From a virus: a DNA stretch of 64,000 nucleotides. A program made the position numbers and the translations under genes. Under the pieces are notes generated by a model that was not told where the DNA came from, did not search any database, and saw nothing but the letters and a program-made list of their open reading frames with translations. Shown here one piece after another: positions 1-9,138 of the stretch (within the stretch, counting starts at the first letter, position 1; the number at the start of each line of letters is the position of its first letter). Where the stretch lies: the IMG/VR virus record IMGVR_UViG_3300030109_003951, positions 22,601-86,600 of that record; one strand, given 5' to 3'.

Positions 1-26
1 GAATGAGAGTATATGGTTTAATCTAA
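1..26 (+). CDS. 3' end of an upstream gene (partial)
   Basis: The only frame that stays open from the left edge and then closes just before the next gene reads to a TAA at 24-26. It looks like the last few codons of a gene that lies outside the window. The spacing and strand fit the late structural operon that follows. Too little is left to say what it encodes. Confidence 0.35.
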
Positions 27-36
27 GGTGGTTTAC

Positions 37-372
37 TTGGTTAAAGTTACCAACTATAGTGGGCGAAGATTCAGAACTAGAAATATGACTCTGATGCCAG
101 AAGAAACTAAATCCATAGATGTTGAAACAGGAATTCAACTTATGGGTTTATCTGGTGTTAAAGTTATTTTTGAGGCTGGCGACAACCTATCCAACATAAC
201 TGAGTACCGCTTAATAAAAGCAGCAAAGTTCGTAGGATTAACTGCTACATCTAAAGATGATGCAATCAAACAACTAGTACCTAAGAGAACAAGAACCAAG
301 CAATTAAAGTCAGTAGTGACCAAAGCAAAAGAAGCAGTATTACCTGCGGAAGAAGAAACTACTGAGGAATAA
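37..372 (+). CDS. small uncharacterised late-operon protein
   Basis: About 112 residues, first complete gene of the structural operon. I chose the TTG at 37 because an AAGGTGG ribosome binding site lies a few bases upstream; a GTG at 28 is the alternative. The N-terminal half is polar and predicted beta-rich; the C-terminal 40 residues are Lys/Glu-rich and end in a run of Glu and Thr. The family is not recognised. Position just ahead of connector and tail genes suggests a minor head or virion protein, which is inference from context only. Confidence 0.6.
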   Translation: MVKVTNYSGRRFRTRNMTLMPEETKSIDVETGIQLMGLSGVKVIFEAGDNLSNITEYRLIKAAKFVGLTATSKDDAIKQLVPKRTRTKQLKSVVTKAKEAVLPAEEETTEE

Positions 373-374
373 CT

Positions 375-668
375 TTGTCTTGGGAAGATATACTCAAAGT
401 AAGAGTTCCAGTAGGCAGAGCGCAAGGCTCTGATGAACGACCAGATATTACAATGGATGTATCTGAAAAAGTATTAGCGGGTGCTGATATTTTATATGCT
501 GTTGAGAAAGCAAACTTGAGAGATAAAACTGGTAAAGGTATAGGAGAAACACTTTTAGAAATGTTAGATTTTACATCTAAAGAAATGACTTTAGCCAATG
601 CATTATATCGTGATAAATCAGTACCAAGTCTTTATATTGACTATAAATTTCAAGAAATGTATGAATGA
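375..668 (+). CDS. small uncharacterised late-operon protein
   Basis: A 97-residue protein with a TTG start two bases after the previous stop, so translation is probably coupled. It is acidic and mostly helical, with no signal peptide, membrane segment or metal-binding cysteines. Family not recognised. Placement between two probable virion genes suggests a head or neck accessory role, by context alone. Confidence 0.6.
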   Translation: MSWEDILKVRVPVGRAQGSDERPDITMDVSEKVLAGADILYAVEKANLRDKTGKGIGETLLEMLDFTSKEMTLANALYRDKSVPSLYIDYKFQEMYE

Positions 669-717
669 CCGATATTATTAATAGACAGGTGTATTTTGGG
701 GTAAATGAGGAGATACT

Positions 718-993
718 ATGCCAGCATGTAGAAGTAGTGGAAAATTAACAGCAGATGCTTTAGTCGTGACTGGGAAAGTTAGGGTTGCTAGTCTTTTTGT
801 ACAAGAAACTGGCGGAAGCACAGCAGAGATTGCAATATATGATAATACTGCGGCAAGTGGTGATGAAATAGCAAGAGTAAAATTAAGTGCGGGTTTAGGC
901 CACGATGTTGATTTACATGGTGTTATGGTTACTAATGGTGTCTACTTTAAAAAAGTTAGTGGGGCTGCAACATGCTTCATTAATTATTACTAA
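718..993 (+). CDS. putative small beta-sandwich virion protein
   Basis: A 91-residue protein preceded by a GAGGAGA ribosome binding site. It is Gly/Ala/Thr/Val-rich and almost all predicted strand, with a central IYDNTAASGDEIARV stretch. Short proteins of this composition are common near the capsid and neck genes of marine tailed phages. A decoration or minor virion protein is the best guess. This rests on composition and position, not on a recognised family. Confidence 0.55.
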   Translation: MPACRSSGKLTADALVVTGKVRVASLFVQETGGSTAEIAIYDNTAASGDEIARVKLSAGLGHDVDLHGVMVTNGVYFKKVSGAATCFINYY

Positions 994-1004
994 GAGGCGT
1001 TAAG

Positions 1005-1391
1005 ATGGCAGCAATGGATAAAGACACAAGGCTTGTAATGACGATACTGTTCGTAGGGGCGGTATCTGGAACGAATGTATATTTTTATAGTGCGTATGGT
1101 TCAGAATTACCATTTACAAATTTTGCACACGCAGTACTATTTGGATTTTTAACTGTTGGAGGAATCATGGGACTAAAAGCATGTTTTGATTTAGCAGTTA
1201 ATGATAGAATGGAACTTTGGTTATTAGACCGTAAGATTAAAATTTACTGGGAAAAGAAACAAAGAGAAACTCAACAAAAACAAAAAATTAGAGAGTCGAT
1301 GAATACTTATGGTTCATATATTCCCCCACAAAAACAAACTACCCAAGATAATGAGGTTCCAAACACATTCCTAGCATCAATAGAGCAGTAG
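1005..1391 (+). CDS. two-pass membrane protein with basic cytoplasmic tail
   Basis: A 128-residue protein with two hydrophobic segments at about residues 9-31 and 38-60. A basic, Gln/Lys-rich helix and a Pro/Gln-rich tail follow. The second segment carries the GFLTVGGIMGLKA pattern of a membrane helix. It is the first of three consecutive genes with hydrophobic helices, ending in the GTPase. A membrane step in assembly or exit is possible, but no family is recognised. Confidence 0.65.
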   Translation: MAAMDKDTRLVMTILFVGAVSGTNVYFYSAYGSELPFTNFAHAVLFGFLTVGGIMGLKACFDLAVNDRMELWLLDRKIKIYWEKKQRETQQKQKIRESMNTYGSYIPPQKQTTQDNEVPNTFLASIEQ

Positions 1392-1400
1392 GTGTGTTAG

Positions 1401-1607
1401 ATGCCTTTTCTCCCATCAATTACTGGCAACGAACAAGTAGCCTATGATATGAGTAGAGCGCATTCTGCTGATTTATTTTTTATCAAGATGAGAGCATGGT
1501 TTTGGGGAGTAACTGCTAGTGTTGCTTGTTTCTTATTAGGTCATATGATTGGCGTACTTGGTATCAATCTATATGAAATGGTGTGGGGTTGGTTTGGTGG
1601 TCATTAA
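1401..1607 (+). CDS. single-pass membrane protein
   Basis: A 68-residue protein with a 30-residue polar N terminus and a strongly hydrophobic Trp-rich segment at about residues 33-58. Its stop codon overlaps the next start as TAATG, so it is translationally coupled to the GTPase. A holin-like role cannot be excluded because it is small and hydrophobic. The position between virion genes and the coupling to a GTPase make a membrane adaptor equally likely. Confidence 0.6.
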   Translation: MPFLPSITGNEQVAYDMSRAHSADLFFIKMRAWFWGVTASVACFLLGHMIGVLGINLYEMVWGWFGGH

Positions 1608-2272
1608 TGTCATTAATGGCTGGATTTGCCGTAGTCGCTGCTGATATTGCTTTAGGGATATATCATAAATTAAACACTATACCTTTTGGTGTATATGGTG
1701 CTACTAGAGTTGGTAAAACAACACTACACAATCAATTAAGAACAAGGGGCGAGGTTGCCGAAATTAAAAAAAGAACAGTGGGTTTACAACGGGCTACTAG
1801 AAAATCAGTTAAGATAGATGGCGATGCTAGAACTTTAAAAACTGCCGATATAGGTGGAGAGTCAAAGTATTGGGATTTATGGAAAAAAGATATGAAAGAT
1901 AGAAAAGTAGATTATATTATTTTTGTAATTGATGATAGGCACTTAGAACAAACTTACAATTTAGAAAATCAATTAGCATGGACTTATCTTGTAGATTTAG
2001 TTTGTGACGATTATTGGCACATAGGTAAAAAAAGAAAAAAGAAAAAAAAGTTTCCTAAAGCAGTTGGCTTGTGGGCAAACAAATATGATAAGTGGGGAAA
2101 GGAACATAATTACGAAGGGCCAATAGAAGAACACCCTATATTTCAGTCATTTAAGTATGGGATGCAGCGATTACATGATAAAGGAATACCCACTCACAAG
2201 TACATCGTGAGTGCAAAATCCGACCCAGAAATGGTATATCGTGGAGTAATGACAATGATAAAAGACTATTGA
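1607..2272 (+). CDS. membrane-anchored small Ras/Arf-like GTPase
   Basis: A P-loop GTPase of about 221 residues. Visible motifs are a hydrophobic N-terminal anchor (residues 1-20), G1 GATRVGKTT (31-39), G3 ADIGGE as the DxGG switch II, G4 ANKYD for guanine specificity and G5 VSAKS near the C terminus. A run of lysines lies between switch II and G4. I chose the ATG at 1607, which overlaps the preceding stop as TAATG; an in-frame GTG at 1583 is possible. The NKxD motif separates it from packaging or tail ATPases. Small GTPases of the Ras/Arf type are not a standard part of a tailed-virus late operon. The two preceding membrane proteins suggest action at the host membrane or a virion membrane interaction. 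The function is unknown. Confidence 0.85.
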   Translation: MSLMAGFAVVAADIALGIYHKLNTIPFGVYGATRVGKTTLHNQLRTRGEVAEIKKRTVGLQRATRKSVKIDGDARTLKTADIGGESKYWDLWKKDMKDRKVDYIIFVIDDRHLEQTYNLENQLAWTYLVDLVCDDYWHIGKKRKKKKKFPKAVGLWANKYDKWGKEHNYEGPIEEHPIFQSFKYGMQRLHDKGIPTHKYIVSAKSDPEMVYRGVMTMIKDY

Positions 2273-2273
2273 G

Positions 2274-2918
2274 ATGATAAAAATGATGCAAGGAAATTAT
2301 AATGGAGGGTTAATTGGTAATACACAACATAACCCATTTGACAAACCTAGTAAAATCGCAAGATTAGCAGGGCCGATGATGGAATATAAATTTGAAAATA
2401 CAGCCCCCAAAAAAAAGTTAAAAGAATTAAGAAAAGTTTTGTTACCAGAAAAAAGAAAATTTTTACTTTTGAAGTTTGGCTACAAGTATAACATCCGTAA
2501 TAGATGTTTAGTGTGTGGCTCATGGCATGAGTGGGAAGCATCTGACCCATTAAGGGCTGGTATCATATTATCAGAAGTAACTAAAGGAAGACCGCTCCAA
2601 GGAACTTATTGTCCTAGACATGCTAACATGTATAAACAATTTGAAATGCTTCAAGATGAAGTTTTGGCTGACAAACATGGCTTAGAATTTAAAAGATATA
2701 TCCCTAAACCGAGAATCCCGTTAATGTCACAAGGGCCAATGACTAACCTAAATCAAGCGCAAGTTTCAAGTCTGATAGCCGCAGGGTGGTTAATACAGCC
2801 GCCCAAAGGCACCAAGGAGATTCCGAAAGAACAATACGTTAGATTGATGTCGGAGATACAAGGCAAACTAAAACAAATAGAAAATTTAGTAGGAGTGATA
2901 GACAATGGTGAGGAGTAG
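2274..2918 (+). CDS. zinc-finger protein of the late operon
   Basis: A 214-residue basic protein starting one base after the GTPase stop. A Cys-x2-Cys pair (CLVCGSWHEWE) is followed about 40 residues later by YCPRHANMY, giving a plausible CCCH zinc site. The last 50 residues are helical. Family not recognised. Tight linkage to the GTPase suggests the two act together, which is inference. Confidence 0.6.
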   Translation: MIKMMQGNYNGGLIGNTQHNPFDKPSKIARLAGPMMEYKFENTAPKKKLKELRKVLLPEKRKFLLLKFGYKYNIRNRCLVCGSWHEWEASDPLRAGIILSEVTKGRPLQGTYCPRHANMYKQFEMLQDEVLADKHGLEFKRYIPKPRIPLMSQGPMTNLNQAQVSSLIAAGWLIQPPKGTKEIPKEQYVRLMSEIQGKLKQIENLVGVIDNGEE

Positions 2919-3594
2919 TACATTAAATACAGCGTTACAAGGTCAACAAACAAACACATTCAAAACAATGAATAATCTGTTAACATTACAAGATAATCAT
3001 GTTGAAGAATTTTTACAGTATCACGGTCATGAATTTTTCTTAGGTATAGAGAAGTTCTTAGAAGATATTGTAGAGAGAGTCATGAGTCAAATGTTATCTA
3101 AGTTAGAATTCAATGTAGATAATACCAGTGGCTCAATGAAATTAAATGAATATTGTCTAAAGGAATATGAACGAATTACACAAGAAAATATCGAACTAGA
3201 TATTCAAACCATTCTTGCTGCTTCTCTAAACATGGAAGTAGTTAATCAAAGAAGGTTAGCAAAAAACAGTTATTTAGAATCTCAAGGATTTAATCCTCAA
3301 AGCCCTGCTTCTCCAGCAGGACAAGGAATGCCAGCAAATCAAGGAATGATGCAAGGCCAGATACAAGGTCAACCAATGGGCGGTCAAATGAATCAACAAA
3401 TGGCTATGCAACAAAATAATCAATCTGGTTATCCTGTTCCGCCAGCAGGTTACGATAATTACGGCAATCCATACTGGGTAGACCCTAATAATGGACAAGT
3501 CACTTACACTGCCCCATCTAGTGGGTTAGGTATTGGTCGTGCGGCTATGCAAGGAATTGGTAAAGCGGCTGCATGGGCCAAGTGGTTAGCATGA
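2905..3594 (+). CDS. late protein with Gln/Met/Gly-rich linker
   Basis: A 229-residue protein overlapping the previous gene by 14 bases, with a ribosome binding site before the ATG. Residues 1-120 are helical. Residues about 130-175 are a low-complexity Gly/Gln/Met/Pro stretch. A YDNYGNPYWVDPNNGQ motif then precedes a hydrophobic, Gly/Ala-rich tail. No family recognised. The extended linker suggests a flexible virion or scaffolding component. Confidence 0.6.
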   Translation: MVRSSTLNTALQGQQTNTFKTMNNLLTLQDNHVEEFLQYHGHEFFLGIEKFLEDIVERVMSQMLSKLEFNVDNTSGSMKLNEYCLKEYERITQENIELDIQTILAASLNMEVVNQRRLAKNSYLESQGFNPQSPASPAGQGMPANQGMMQGQIQGQPMGGQMNQQMAMQQNNQSGYPVPPAGYDNYGNPYWVDPNNGQVTYTAPSSGLGIGRAAMQGIGKAAAWAKWLA

Positions 3595-4559
3595 GTATAA
3601 CAATAAACATCCCGTTCCCAGATAAAAAGGGGTTCGTTGAAAGTAAATTAAATGTAGATGATATTACAAATCATTTCTTAGATTGGCTTATTGGGTGTTA
3701 TGATGGTGGAGAAGAAATATGTGGTCTGTTACCATATTATATGTCAAACATTGAAGAAGTTTTTTCAGATAAAGAAAATACTAATTTAGATATGACTCAA
3801 GATTATTTTAAAAAGGCACTTGATGAATTAAGAAATACTAGAATTGATGAAGCAGTTCAAGAAAGAATAAATAATAAAAAATTAAATTTAGACCTTAATT
3901 TAGAAAATCCTAATTTAGAAAATTGGACTTTCCAAGATGTAGATAGTTACAAAGAAGAATTCGTAGGGGCAAAAGATGATGGTGGCCAAATTTTTAATGA
4001 ACATAGATTTGATAAATCTTTATGGTCTAATGTAGAATATACTAACTCTGATTCTAAATATGAAGATGGTATTTTTTCATACACTGCACAAGCAAAAAGT
4101 TCAACTAAAAATTTCTTAACAAAACAAATAGAAAACTCAAAATCTTATTCGAGAGTTAAGTGGGTAAGGACACAAGAAAAACCAGTTATACTAACTATGA
4201 AAAAATTATCTAAAGACTTTCTTAAAGATTTAGGTGAGGCCACACTAGATACTGATACCCTTGATGATGTGTTTAGAGGAATTAGTTGGTTTGAAAAAAT
4301 GGACGATAGTTTTTGGAAATCTAAAGCAGGGTTTAGGTCTAACTCAGATTATTTATTGAACCCTAATATTCTTCTTGAATATGATATAAAGATACCAATT
4401 ACTAAAAACTCAATAGGAAAACCCACAATTGTAGCAAAACCAATACAAGAAGTTTCTTTACAAGGCGAACAACGTAAAGGAGTAAAAGATGATTTGTGGC
4501 GACACCTAAAAGGTAAAATGAAAGTATTAGAAAGATATGTTACGGAGGCAACTACATGA
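3591..4559 (+). CDS. uncharacterised late-operon protein
   Basis: A 322-residue acidic and lysine-rich protein. The start is the ATG that overlaps the previous stop as ATGA. There are no membrane segments and no recognised catalytic motif. It lies directly before the head-tail connector and overlaps it by four bases, so a neck or head-completion role is a reasonable guess by position. Confidence 0.6.
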   Translation: MSITINIPFPDKKGFVESKLNVDDITNHFLDWLIGCYDGGEEICGLLPYYMSNIEEVFSDKENTNLDMTQDYFKKALDELRNTRIDEAVQERINNKKLNLDLNLENPNLENWTFQDVDSYKEEFVGAKDDGGQIFNEHRFDKSLWSNVEYTNSDSKYEDGIFSYTAQAKSSTKNFLTKQIENSKSYSRVKWVRTQEKPVILTMKKLSKDFLKDLGEATLDTDTLDDVFRGISWFEKMDDSFWKSKAGFRSNSDYLLNPNILLEYDIKIPITKNSIGKPTIVAKPIQEVSLQGEQRKGVKDDLWRHLKGKMKVLERYVTEATT

Positions 4560-5674
4560 AATATATATCACCATCAGATAGAACAGCAATAGCCCCTAAT
4601 TACACTAATGGGGATGGTTATTACACAACAGATACTCTCATAGCCTCGATGTTACAAATACCTGCCTTTAGTTCTTCTACTAACCCCACATCAGCAGAAG
4701 TGGGCACAATAATAAGAAATGTAGAAGATAGAATAGATAGCATCACAGGAACATCTTGGCGACCTATAATTTACAGAGACGAGTACCACAACTTTTCATT
4801 CACAAGTAATGTAGTTGCGATACCCACTGATTTTGTAGATTATGTTGGGTTTGTTCAGTTAGATAATCCACACATTCGTAAACTCATAAGATTAGAAATC
4901 TATCAAGGAAATAATTATTTAGATTTAGCATCTGCTACTGCCACAGTTAACTTTGATGATTTTACTGCTATTCAAAGTAATACCACACAAATCAATCTTA
5001 AATTGCCTAACAGTGGTTTAGTGTTTAATTTATTAGCAGGAACTACTGATTCTAGATTTGACTCAACTTATGGTAATCAAACTGCGGCAGAAGAACTTGT
5101 AGCATTAATCAATGAAACATTCCCTGCTAACACATCTACACTAACTGGTGCAACTCAAGCAAAAGCACAAACTGATAGTACAGGTGCTAAACAAGTATCA
5201 GACTTTTTCTATGCAACATTAGATTCTGAAAATAATAATAAAGTAATAATATCATCTTTATTGCCTAGTGATGATGGGGCTAATTGTTCAATTTATCTTA
5301 ATGGCAGTTCATCTACAACAACTGCTCATGGTATAACAGTTACAGGTTTTACAGATAAAGAACAGTTAGGTAGGTTAAGTAACTTCTGGACAATAGGGCA
5401 TGAAGGAAGAATCTTCTTTAGAAAACAATTCCCATATTCATTATCTAATTCAATAAGAGTAACTTATATCGCAGGTAATCAAAGAGTGCCAGCAAGTATT
5501 GCAGAAGCCGCTACAAAATTAGCGTGTTGTGAAATATTGCGTCATGATGATTCAACAGTGTTGATTGGCGAAAGTGGCAATCAAATTAGTCCTAGAGAAA
5601 AATATGATTTATTAACTTTAGAAGCAAATGAAACATTGAATGCATACAAGAGTACGGTGGTGTTGGTAGATTGA
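4556..5674 (+). CDS. head-tail connector (adaptor) protein
   Basis: A 372-residue protein. The N-terminal region IIRNVEDRIDSITGTSWRP and the C-terminal RVTYIAGNQRVPASIAEAATKL with a following helix resemble the helical gp6/gp15-type adaptors that sit under the portal. A Thr/Ser/Asn-rich beta insertion of roughly 200 residues separates the two helical parts, so the protein is far longer than the usual 100-150 residues. It joins the capsid portal to the tail. The next gene starts within its stop codon. The family call rests on pattern and position. Confidence 0.6.
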   Translation: MKYISPSDRTAIAPNYTNGDGYYTTDTLIASMLQIPAFSSSTNPTSAEVGTIIRNVEDRIDSITGTSWRPIIYRDEYHNFSFTSNVVAIPTDFVDYVGFVQLDNPHIRKLIRLEIYQGNNYLDLASATATVNFDDFTAIQSNTTQINLKLPNSGLVFNLLAGTTDSRFDSTYGNQTAAEELVALINETFPANTSTLTGATQAKAQTDSTGAKQVSDFFYATLDSENNNKVIISSLLPSDDGANCSIYLNGSSSTTTAHGITVTGFTDKEQLGRLSNFWTIGHEGRIFFRKQFPYSLSNSIRVTYIAGNQRVPASIAEAATKLACCEILRHDDSTVLIGESGNQISPREKYDLLTLEANETLNAYKSTVVLVD

Positions 5675-5826
5675 AGTCTTTGAAACAATACATGAAAGAT
5701 GTCCAAGATTTAGAGGCTATGTTTGCTGAGGCAGGTTTTGGCGCATTTGCTAGAAGATTAAGCCAAGAAGATATACTATCTGAGGCATTAGATTTATGGG
5801 CTAAAGATTTGAAGGAAGGTAAGTAA
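5671..5826 (+). CDS. 51-residue helical protein between neck genes
   Basis: A short open frame fills the gap between the connector and the next gene exactly. It starts at a TTG that overlaps the connector stop as TTGA and ends one base before the next ATG. The product is helical and charged, with FAEAGFGAFARRLSQEDI in the middle. Coupling at both ends supports it as a real gene. Function unknown. Confidence 0.6.
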   Translation: MKSLKQYMKDVQDLEAMFAEAGFGAFARRLSQEDILSEALDLWAKDLKEGK

Positions 5827-5827
5827 T

Positions 5828-6391
5828 ATGGATGAAGTGACTTATGTAGTTGAGTTGTTAAAAGGCACTAATATTGCCACTAGTCAATATGGTGGGACTA
5901 ATACATGGGCAGGTTCAATTTCTTCATTGTCTATACCTGCGGCACATCAAGTAACTCCAACAATCATAGACATTCGCAACATGACAAAAAATAAAGGTAG
6001 GGCTTACGATTTATCTACTGCGGCTTCTGGAGAATCTTCTTCTGACCTTATAGTAGTTTTTGAGGATTCTCAAACAATAACACATCCTACAGTAGCCTAT
6101 GATGTTAGGAATGAAACCTACACATTAACATTACATATTCGCACAATACAAGACGATAGGGGGGCAAGTGATGCAAATTTCGCTAGAGATAGATTAGAAA
6201 ATTTGTATAAAATTGTCCGTCATAGACTTGAAGCGAACCGTAAAGGAGCAAAGGTGACAGTTAGTGGTGACTCTAATTCTTTCGACCTTATATATTTAAG
6301 GGGTAGAACGGAGTCGAATGACCGAGCCAAAAGGCTGTTTGGGTACAAAGTTCAGATAGAATTACAAAAGTATGCAGTGGCCTTACCGTAA
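5828..6391 (+). CDS. putative tail-completion / neck protein
   Basis: A 187-residue protein located between the connector and the tail tube. This is where tail-terminator or tail-completion proteins are normally encoded. The core pattern alternates strands with a helix carrying FARDRLENLYKIVRHRLEANRKG, followed by two strands, which fits the alpha/beta tail-completion fold. The assignment is by gene order and predicted fold. Confidence 0.45.
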   Translation: MDEVTYVVELLKGTNIATSQYGGTNTWAGSISSLSIPAAHQVTPTIIDIRNMTKNKGRAYDLSTAASGESSSDLIVVFEDSQTITHPTVAYDVRNETYTLTLHIRTIQDDRGASDANFARDRLENLYKIVRHRLEANRKGAKVTVSGDSNSFDLIYLRGRTESNDRAKRLFGYKVQIELQKYAVALP

Positions 6392-6413
6392 GTAAGTAAG
6401 TAGGTGAAAAGAA

Positions 6414-8171
6414 ATGGTAACGAATAGTGAAGTATGGATGGGGTCTGGTGCATCAGTAACATTAGTCCCAGAGAGTGATTTATTTTTAGGATTTAAAGAT
6501 GGTGCATTTAGCAGTTCAACCACGTCCACAGATAAAACTAGAGGACAATATGAAATTGATTTAGCCAACCTTAAATCTCAATTTAATAACAGTGGAGATG
6601 CATTTACTGATAAATATTTGTTAACAGATAGTGTCTATAGCGGTTGTATTGCTGATTTTATTAAAGATGATGGAACTCTCGTACACAGTAGAGTTATTTC
6701 TGGTAACAGTTATAATAAACTTTATTTCAATGAAGAATACCATAGTGGAACTGGTGATAATACTTATATCATTATAAGAAAGTTTGGTGCGCCAGTTTTC
6801 GGCCCTAAAACAAATGATGCTGGTGGTCAAGCCCAACCTACATTGCTCGCAGATAATTGGTTAGGAATAGTAAACACTATTACTTTCCCTAATCCATCAG
6901 TAGAAGTATTACAAAAGAATCTTGCTCTTGGAGGAAGTAGAAATTTTACTCTTCAATTCAAGGGATTGGAAAATGCCGAAGGTGGAACTTTTGAAGTTAG
7001 TGCTAATCAAGGAACATGGTTGTATTATGCGTTAGGTAAATGTACTAATATAAATGCTACATTTACAGATGTTGATAATTATACTGATATGTTCACTACC
7101 ACAACTACCACTGGATTTTACTTAGATGATGGTTCTACTGGAAATAATTCTGGGATGTTAGAACAAGGCCCATTCTTTTACCGAAGCGTTGTTAATGTTT
7201 CATGTCCACCACCAATACCTTCTGATTTAGGGATAACTGCGGAAGCACATGTAGCAAGTGCAACCGCAACTTTAGAAAAGTTAACACATTCAACTGTTGG
7301 GGCAGATGGTGAAATAGATGATGCAATCACCTATACTTTTGGAGAAGCCAATGGTAGCGATTTACCTTCCTTCACATTAGAACATGTAATCAACAAAGGT
7401 TCACCTACACAATCAATGTTATCAGACGGTACAAATAAAAATTATTCTACTACTGCCAATGATGGAGAATCAAAAACATTAACAGTGAGTGATGAAGTTT
7501 TTACAAGAATAGCAACAGGTAATACAGTCAACACTTTAACTTTAATGGCTAATGAAGGTGAAGAACTTAAAATGAGCATGGATTTAATGACAAAGCAAAT
7601 TATAAAACCACAAGGTAATGATACATCTTCTGTCGCTGCGGCTTATTTGGCAAGAAGAGGAGTAACAGATGATAGAAGTTTAATCAACTTCGGTTCTGGT
7701 GCTGGAGGGGCAAATGCTAGTGTAGAAGAGTTCCTAAAACCATTCTTTTTCCATGATGGTAGTTTAAGTATATTTGGCCAACAATTTTTGAAAATATCAA
7801 ACTTTACATTAACAATAAATAATAACTTACAGGAAAAAAGATTTGTTGGTAATTACAAGAAAGGCTCAAAATCAATTTTACCAGCACAAAGAATGTATGA
7901 GATTACATTAAGTGGTTTAGTTACAGATTCATTATTGTTTGACCAATTATTGAATGATGCAGAAAATCCAAGTACAAGCGCACAAATGATTGAGTTAACA
8001 TTTACTAAAGAAAATGGTGAAAACATTACATTGAAATTTACAGATTATTTTGTTAGTGTGGCTAACTTCCCAATACCAGAAGATAACAGTCCTTTCATTG
8101 TAGATGCTACAATTATGCCAAGAACTTTGAATACATGTACAGTGAAAACACACTGGGTATTACAAGGGTGA
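6414..8171 (+). CDS. major tail tube protein
   Basis: A 585-residue, beta-rich, Asn/Thr/Gly-rich protein. The C-terminal part contains ISNFTLTINNNLQEKRFVG and ends with an ITLSG...IELTFTKENGENI...FPIPED pattern. This resembles tail tube subunits with a beta-barrel and inner loop. Following genes are the tail assembly chaperone and tape measure, which is the classical order. It is larger than usual and may carry an extra surface domain in its N-terminal 250 residues. Confidence 0.7.
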   Translation: MVTNSEVWMGSGASVTLVPESDLFLGFKDGAFSSSTTSTDKTRGQYEIDLANLKSQFNNSGDAFTDKYLLTDSVYSGCIADFIKDDGTLVHSRVISGNSYNKLYFNEEYHSGTGDNTYIIIRKFGAPVFGPKTNDAGGQAQPTLLADNWLGIVNTITFPNPSVEVLQKNLALGGSRNFTLQFKGLENAEGGTFEVSANQGTWLYYALGKCTNINATFTDVDNYTDMFTTTTTTGFYLDDGSTGNNSGMLEQGPFFYRSVVNVSCPPPIPSDLGITAEAHVASATATLEKLTHSTVGADGEIDDAITYTFGEANGSDLPSFTLEHVINKGSPTQSMLSDGTNKNYSTTANDGESKTLTVSDEVFTRIATGNTVNTLTLMANEGEELKMSMDLMTKQIIKPQGNDTSSVAAAYLARRGVTDDRSLINFGSGAGGANASVEEFLKPFFFHDGSLSIFGQQFLKISNFTLTINNNLQEKRFVGNYKKGSKSILPAQRMYEITLSGLVTDSLLFDQLLNDAENPSTSAQMIELTFTKENGENITLKFTDYFVSVANFPIPEDNSPFIVDATIMPRTLNTCTVKTHWVLQG

Positions 8172-8176
8172 TTTAG

Positions 8177-8317
8177 ATGGAAAAAACAATTAATTTAAAA
8201 TCTCATCGTAGAGAAGCAATTCCTAAATTAAGAGCATTAGAGGTTAAGAAAAACCCTCCTAAGCCAAAGAAACAACGCAAACCTAGAAAGAAAAAAGTGG
8301 TAGAGGAAGATGAGTGA
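8177..8317 (+). CDS. 46-residue basic protein
   Basis: A small ATG-start frame six bases after the tube gene, overlapping the following start by eight bases. The product is very basic, with a KKNPPKPKKQRKPRKKK stretch and an acidic end. Tight packing in the operon supports translation. The function is unknown; a nucleic-acid-binding or chaperone helper role is possible. Confidence 0.5.
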   Translation: MEKTINLKSHRREAIPKLRALEVKKNPPKPKKQRKPRKKKVVEEDE

Positions 8318-9095
8318 ATGGCAATCTGTGTTGAAATCTACTTCTATTGAAAAACAAACTTCTAATGAAGTAATGGATAAATTCGTAGAAAATTTAGGAA
8401 AAGTTATAGCAGATTACCAAAAAGAACAACAAACCAATCAATCCACAACAGCAACACAACCAACTCAACCAACTCAAGCACCCTCGGTTGCGGGTAGAGC
8501 AGATACTATAACTGTTGGAGGAAATAAACCAGCAAGTGGTTATAAAACTTATACTTCTGAAGAAATCCAAGCATTAAGAGGAGCAGGAGTTAGCACTAGC
8601 GAAATAAAACGATTAGATACTGCTAGAGCAAAAAATATGCAAAAACCACCATCATTAGCCGCACCAGCAGCAGGAGTGGCACCAACAAGCGTTGCGGGTA
8701 ATATAGCACCACAAAAACCACTTTCAGCAAGAACAACACCTCCAACATATACTGCTTCGCAAGCAAATATAGATAGAGCGATGCGCAGATTACCACCTTG
8801 GGCAGAGAAACTTAGAGAACGTCAAGCAACTGCTCAAGTGACTCAACAAGAAGGTCAACCTGCTACTTCTCAAGTGAGGCGGGACTCTTATGATAGAGGA
8901 GAAGACGACTCTAGAACAAGAGGACTTGGGCCAGCAAAGCCAGTTGGTGGTCAAGGTAGAGTTAAACGTACTCCAACACAAAAAGATAAAACTATGGCTC
9001 AACAAGGATTATCTCTAGCCCAGCAACGTGAGTTAGAAGTTGATACACTTCTAGGAGAAACACTACAGGATAGGAGAGAAAGACAACGAAAATAA
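8310..9095 (+). CDS. low-complexity Pro/Thr/Gln-rich tail-region protein
   Basis: A 261-residue protein. The first 40 residues form a helix. A long disordered Thr/Gln/Pro/Ala-rich region follows, and the C terminus is Arg/Gln/Glu-rich and helical. It is encoded between the tail tube and the tail assembly chaperone. No family is recognised. Disorder and position suggest an assembly factor or a tail-tube-associated protein. Confidence 0.55.
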   Translation: MSEWQSVLKSTSIEKQTSNEVMDKFVENLGKVIADYQKEQQTNQSTTATQPTQPTQAPSVAGRADTITVGGNKPASGYKTYTSEEIQALRGAGVSTSEIKRLDTARAKNMQKPPSLAAPAAGVAPTSVAGNIAPQKPLSARTTPPTYTASQANIDRAMRRLPPWAEKLRERQATAQVTQQEGQPATSQVRRDSYDRGEDDSRTRGLGPAKPVGGQGRVKRTPTQKDKTMAQQGLSLAQQRELEVDTLLGETLQDRRERQRK

Positions 9096-9138
9096 TATTC
9101 ACACCAAAACAATGTATGTAAGTAAAAAGGTGAAAAAA

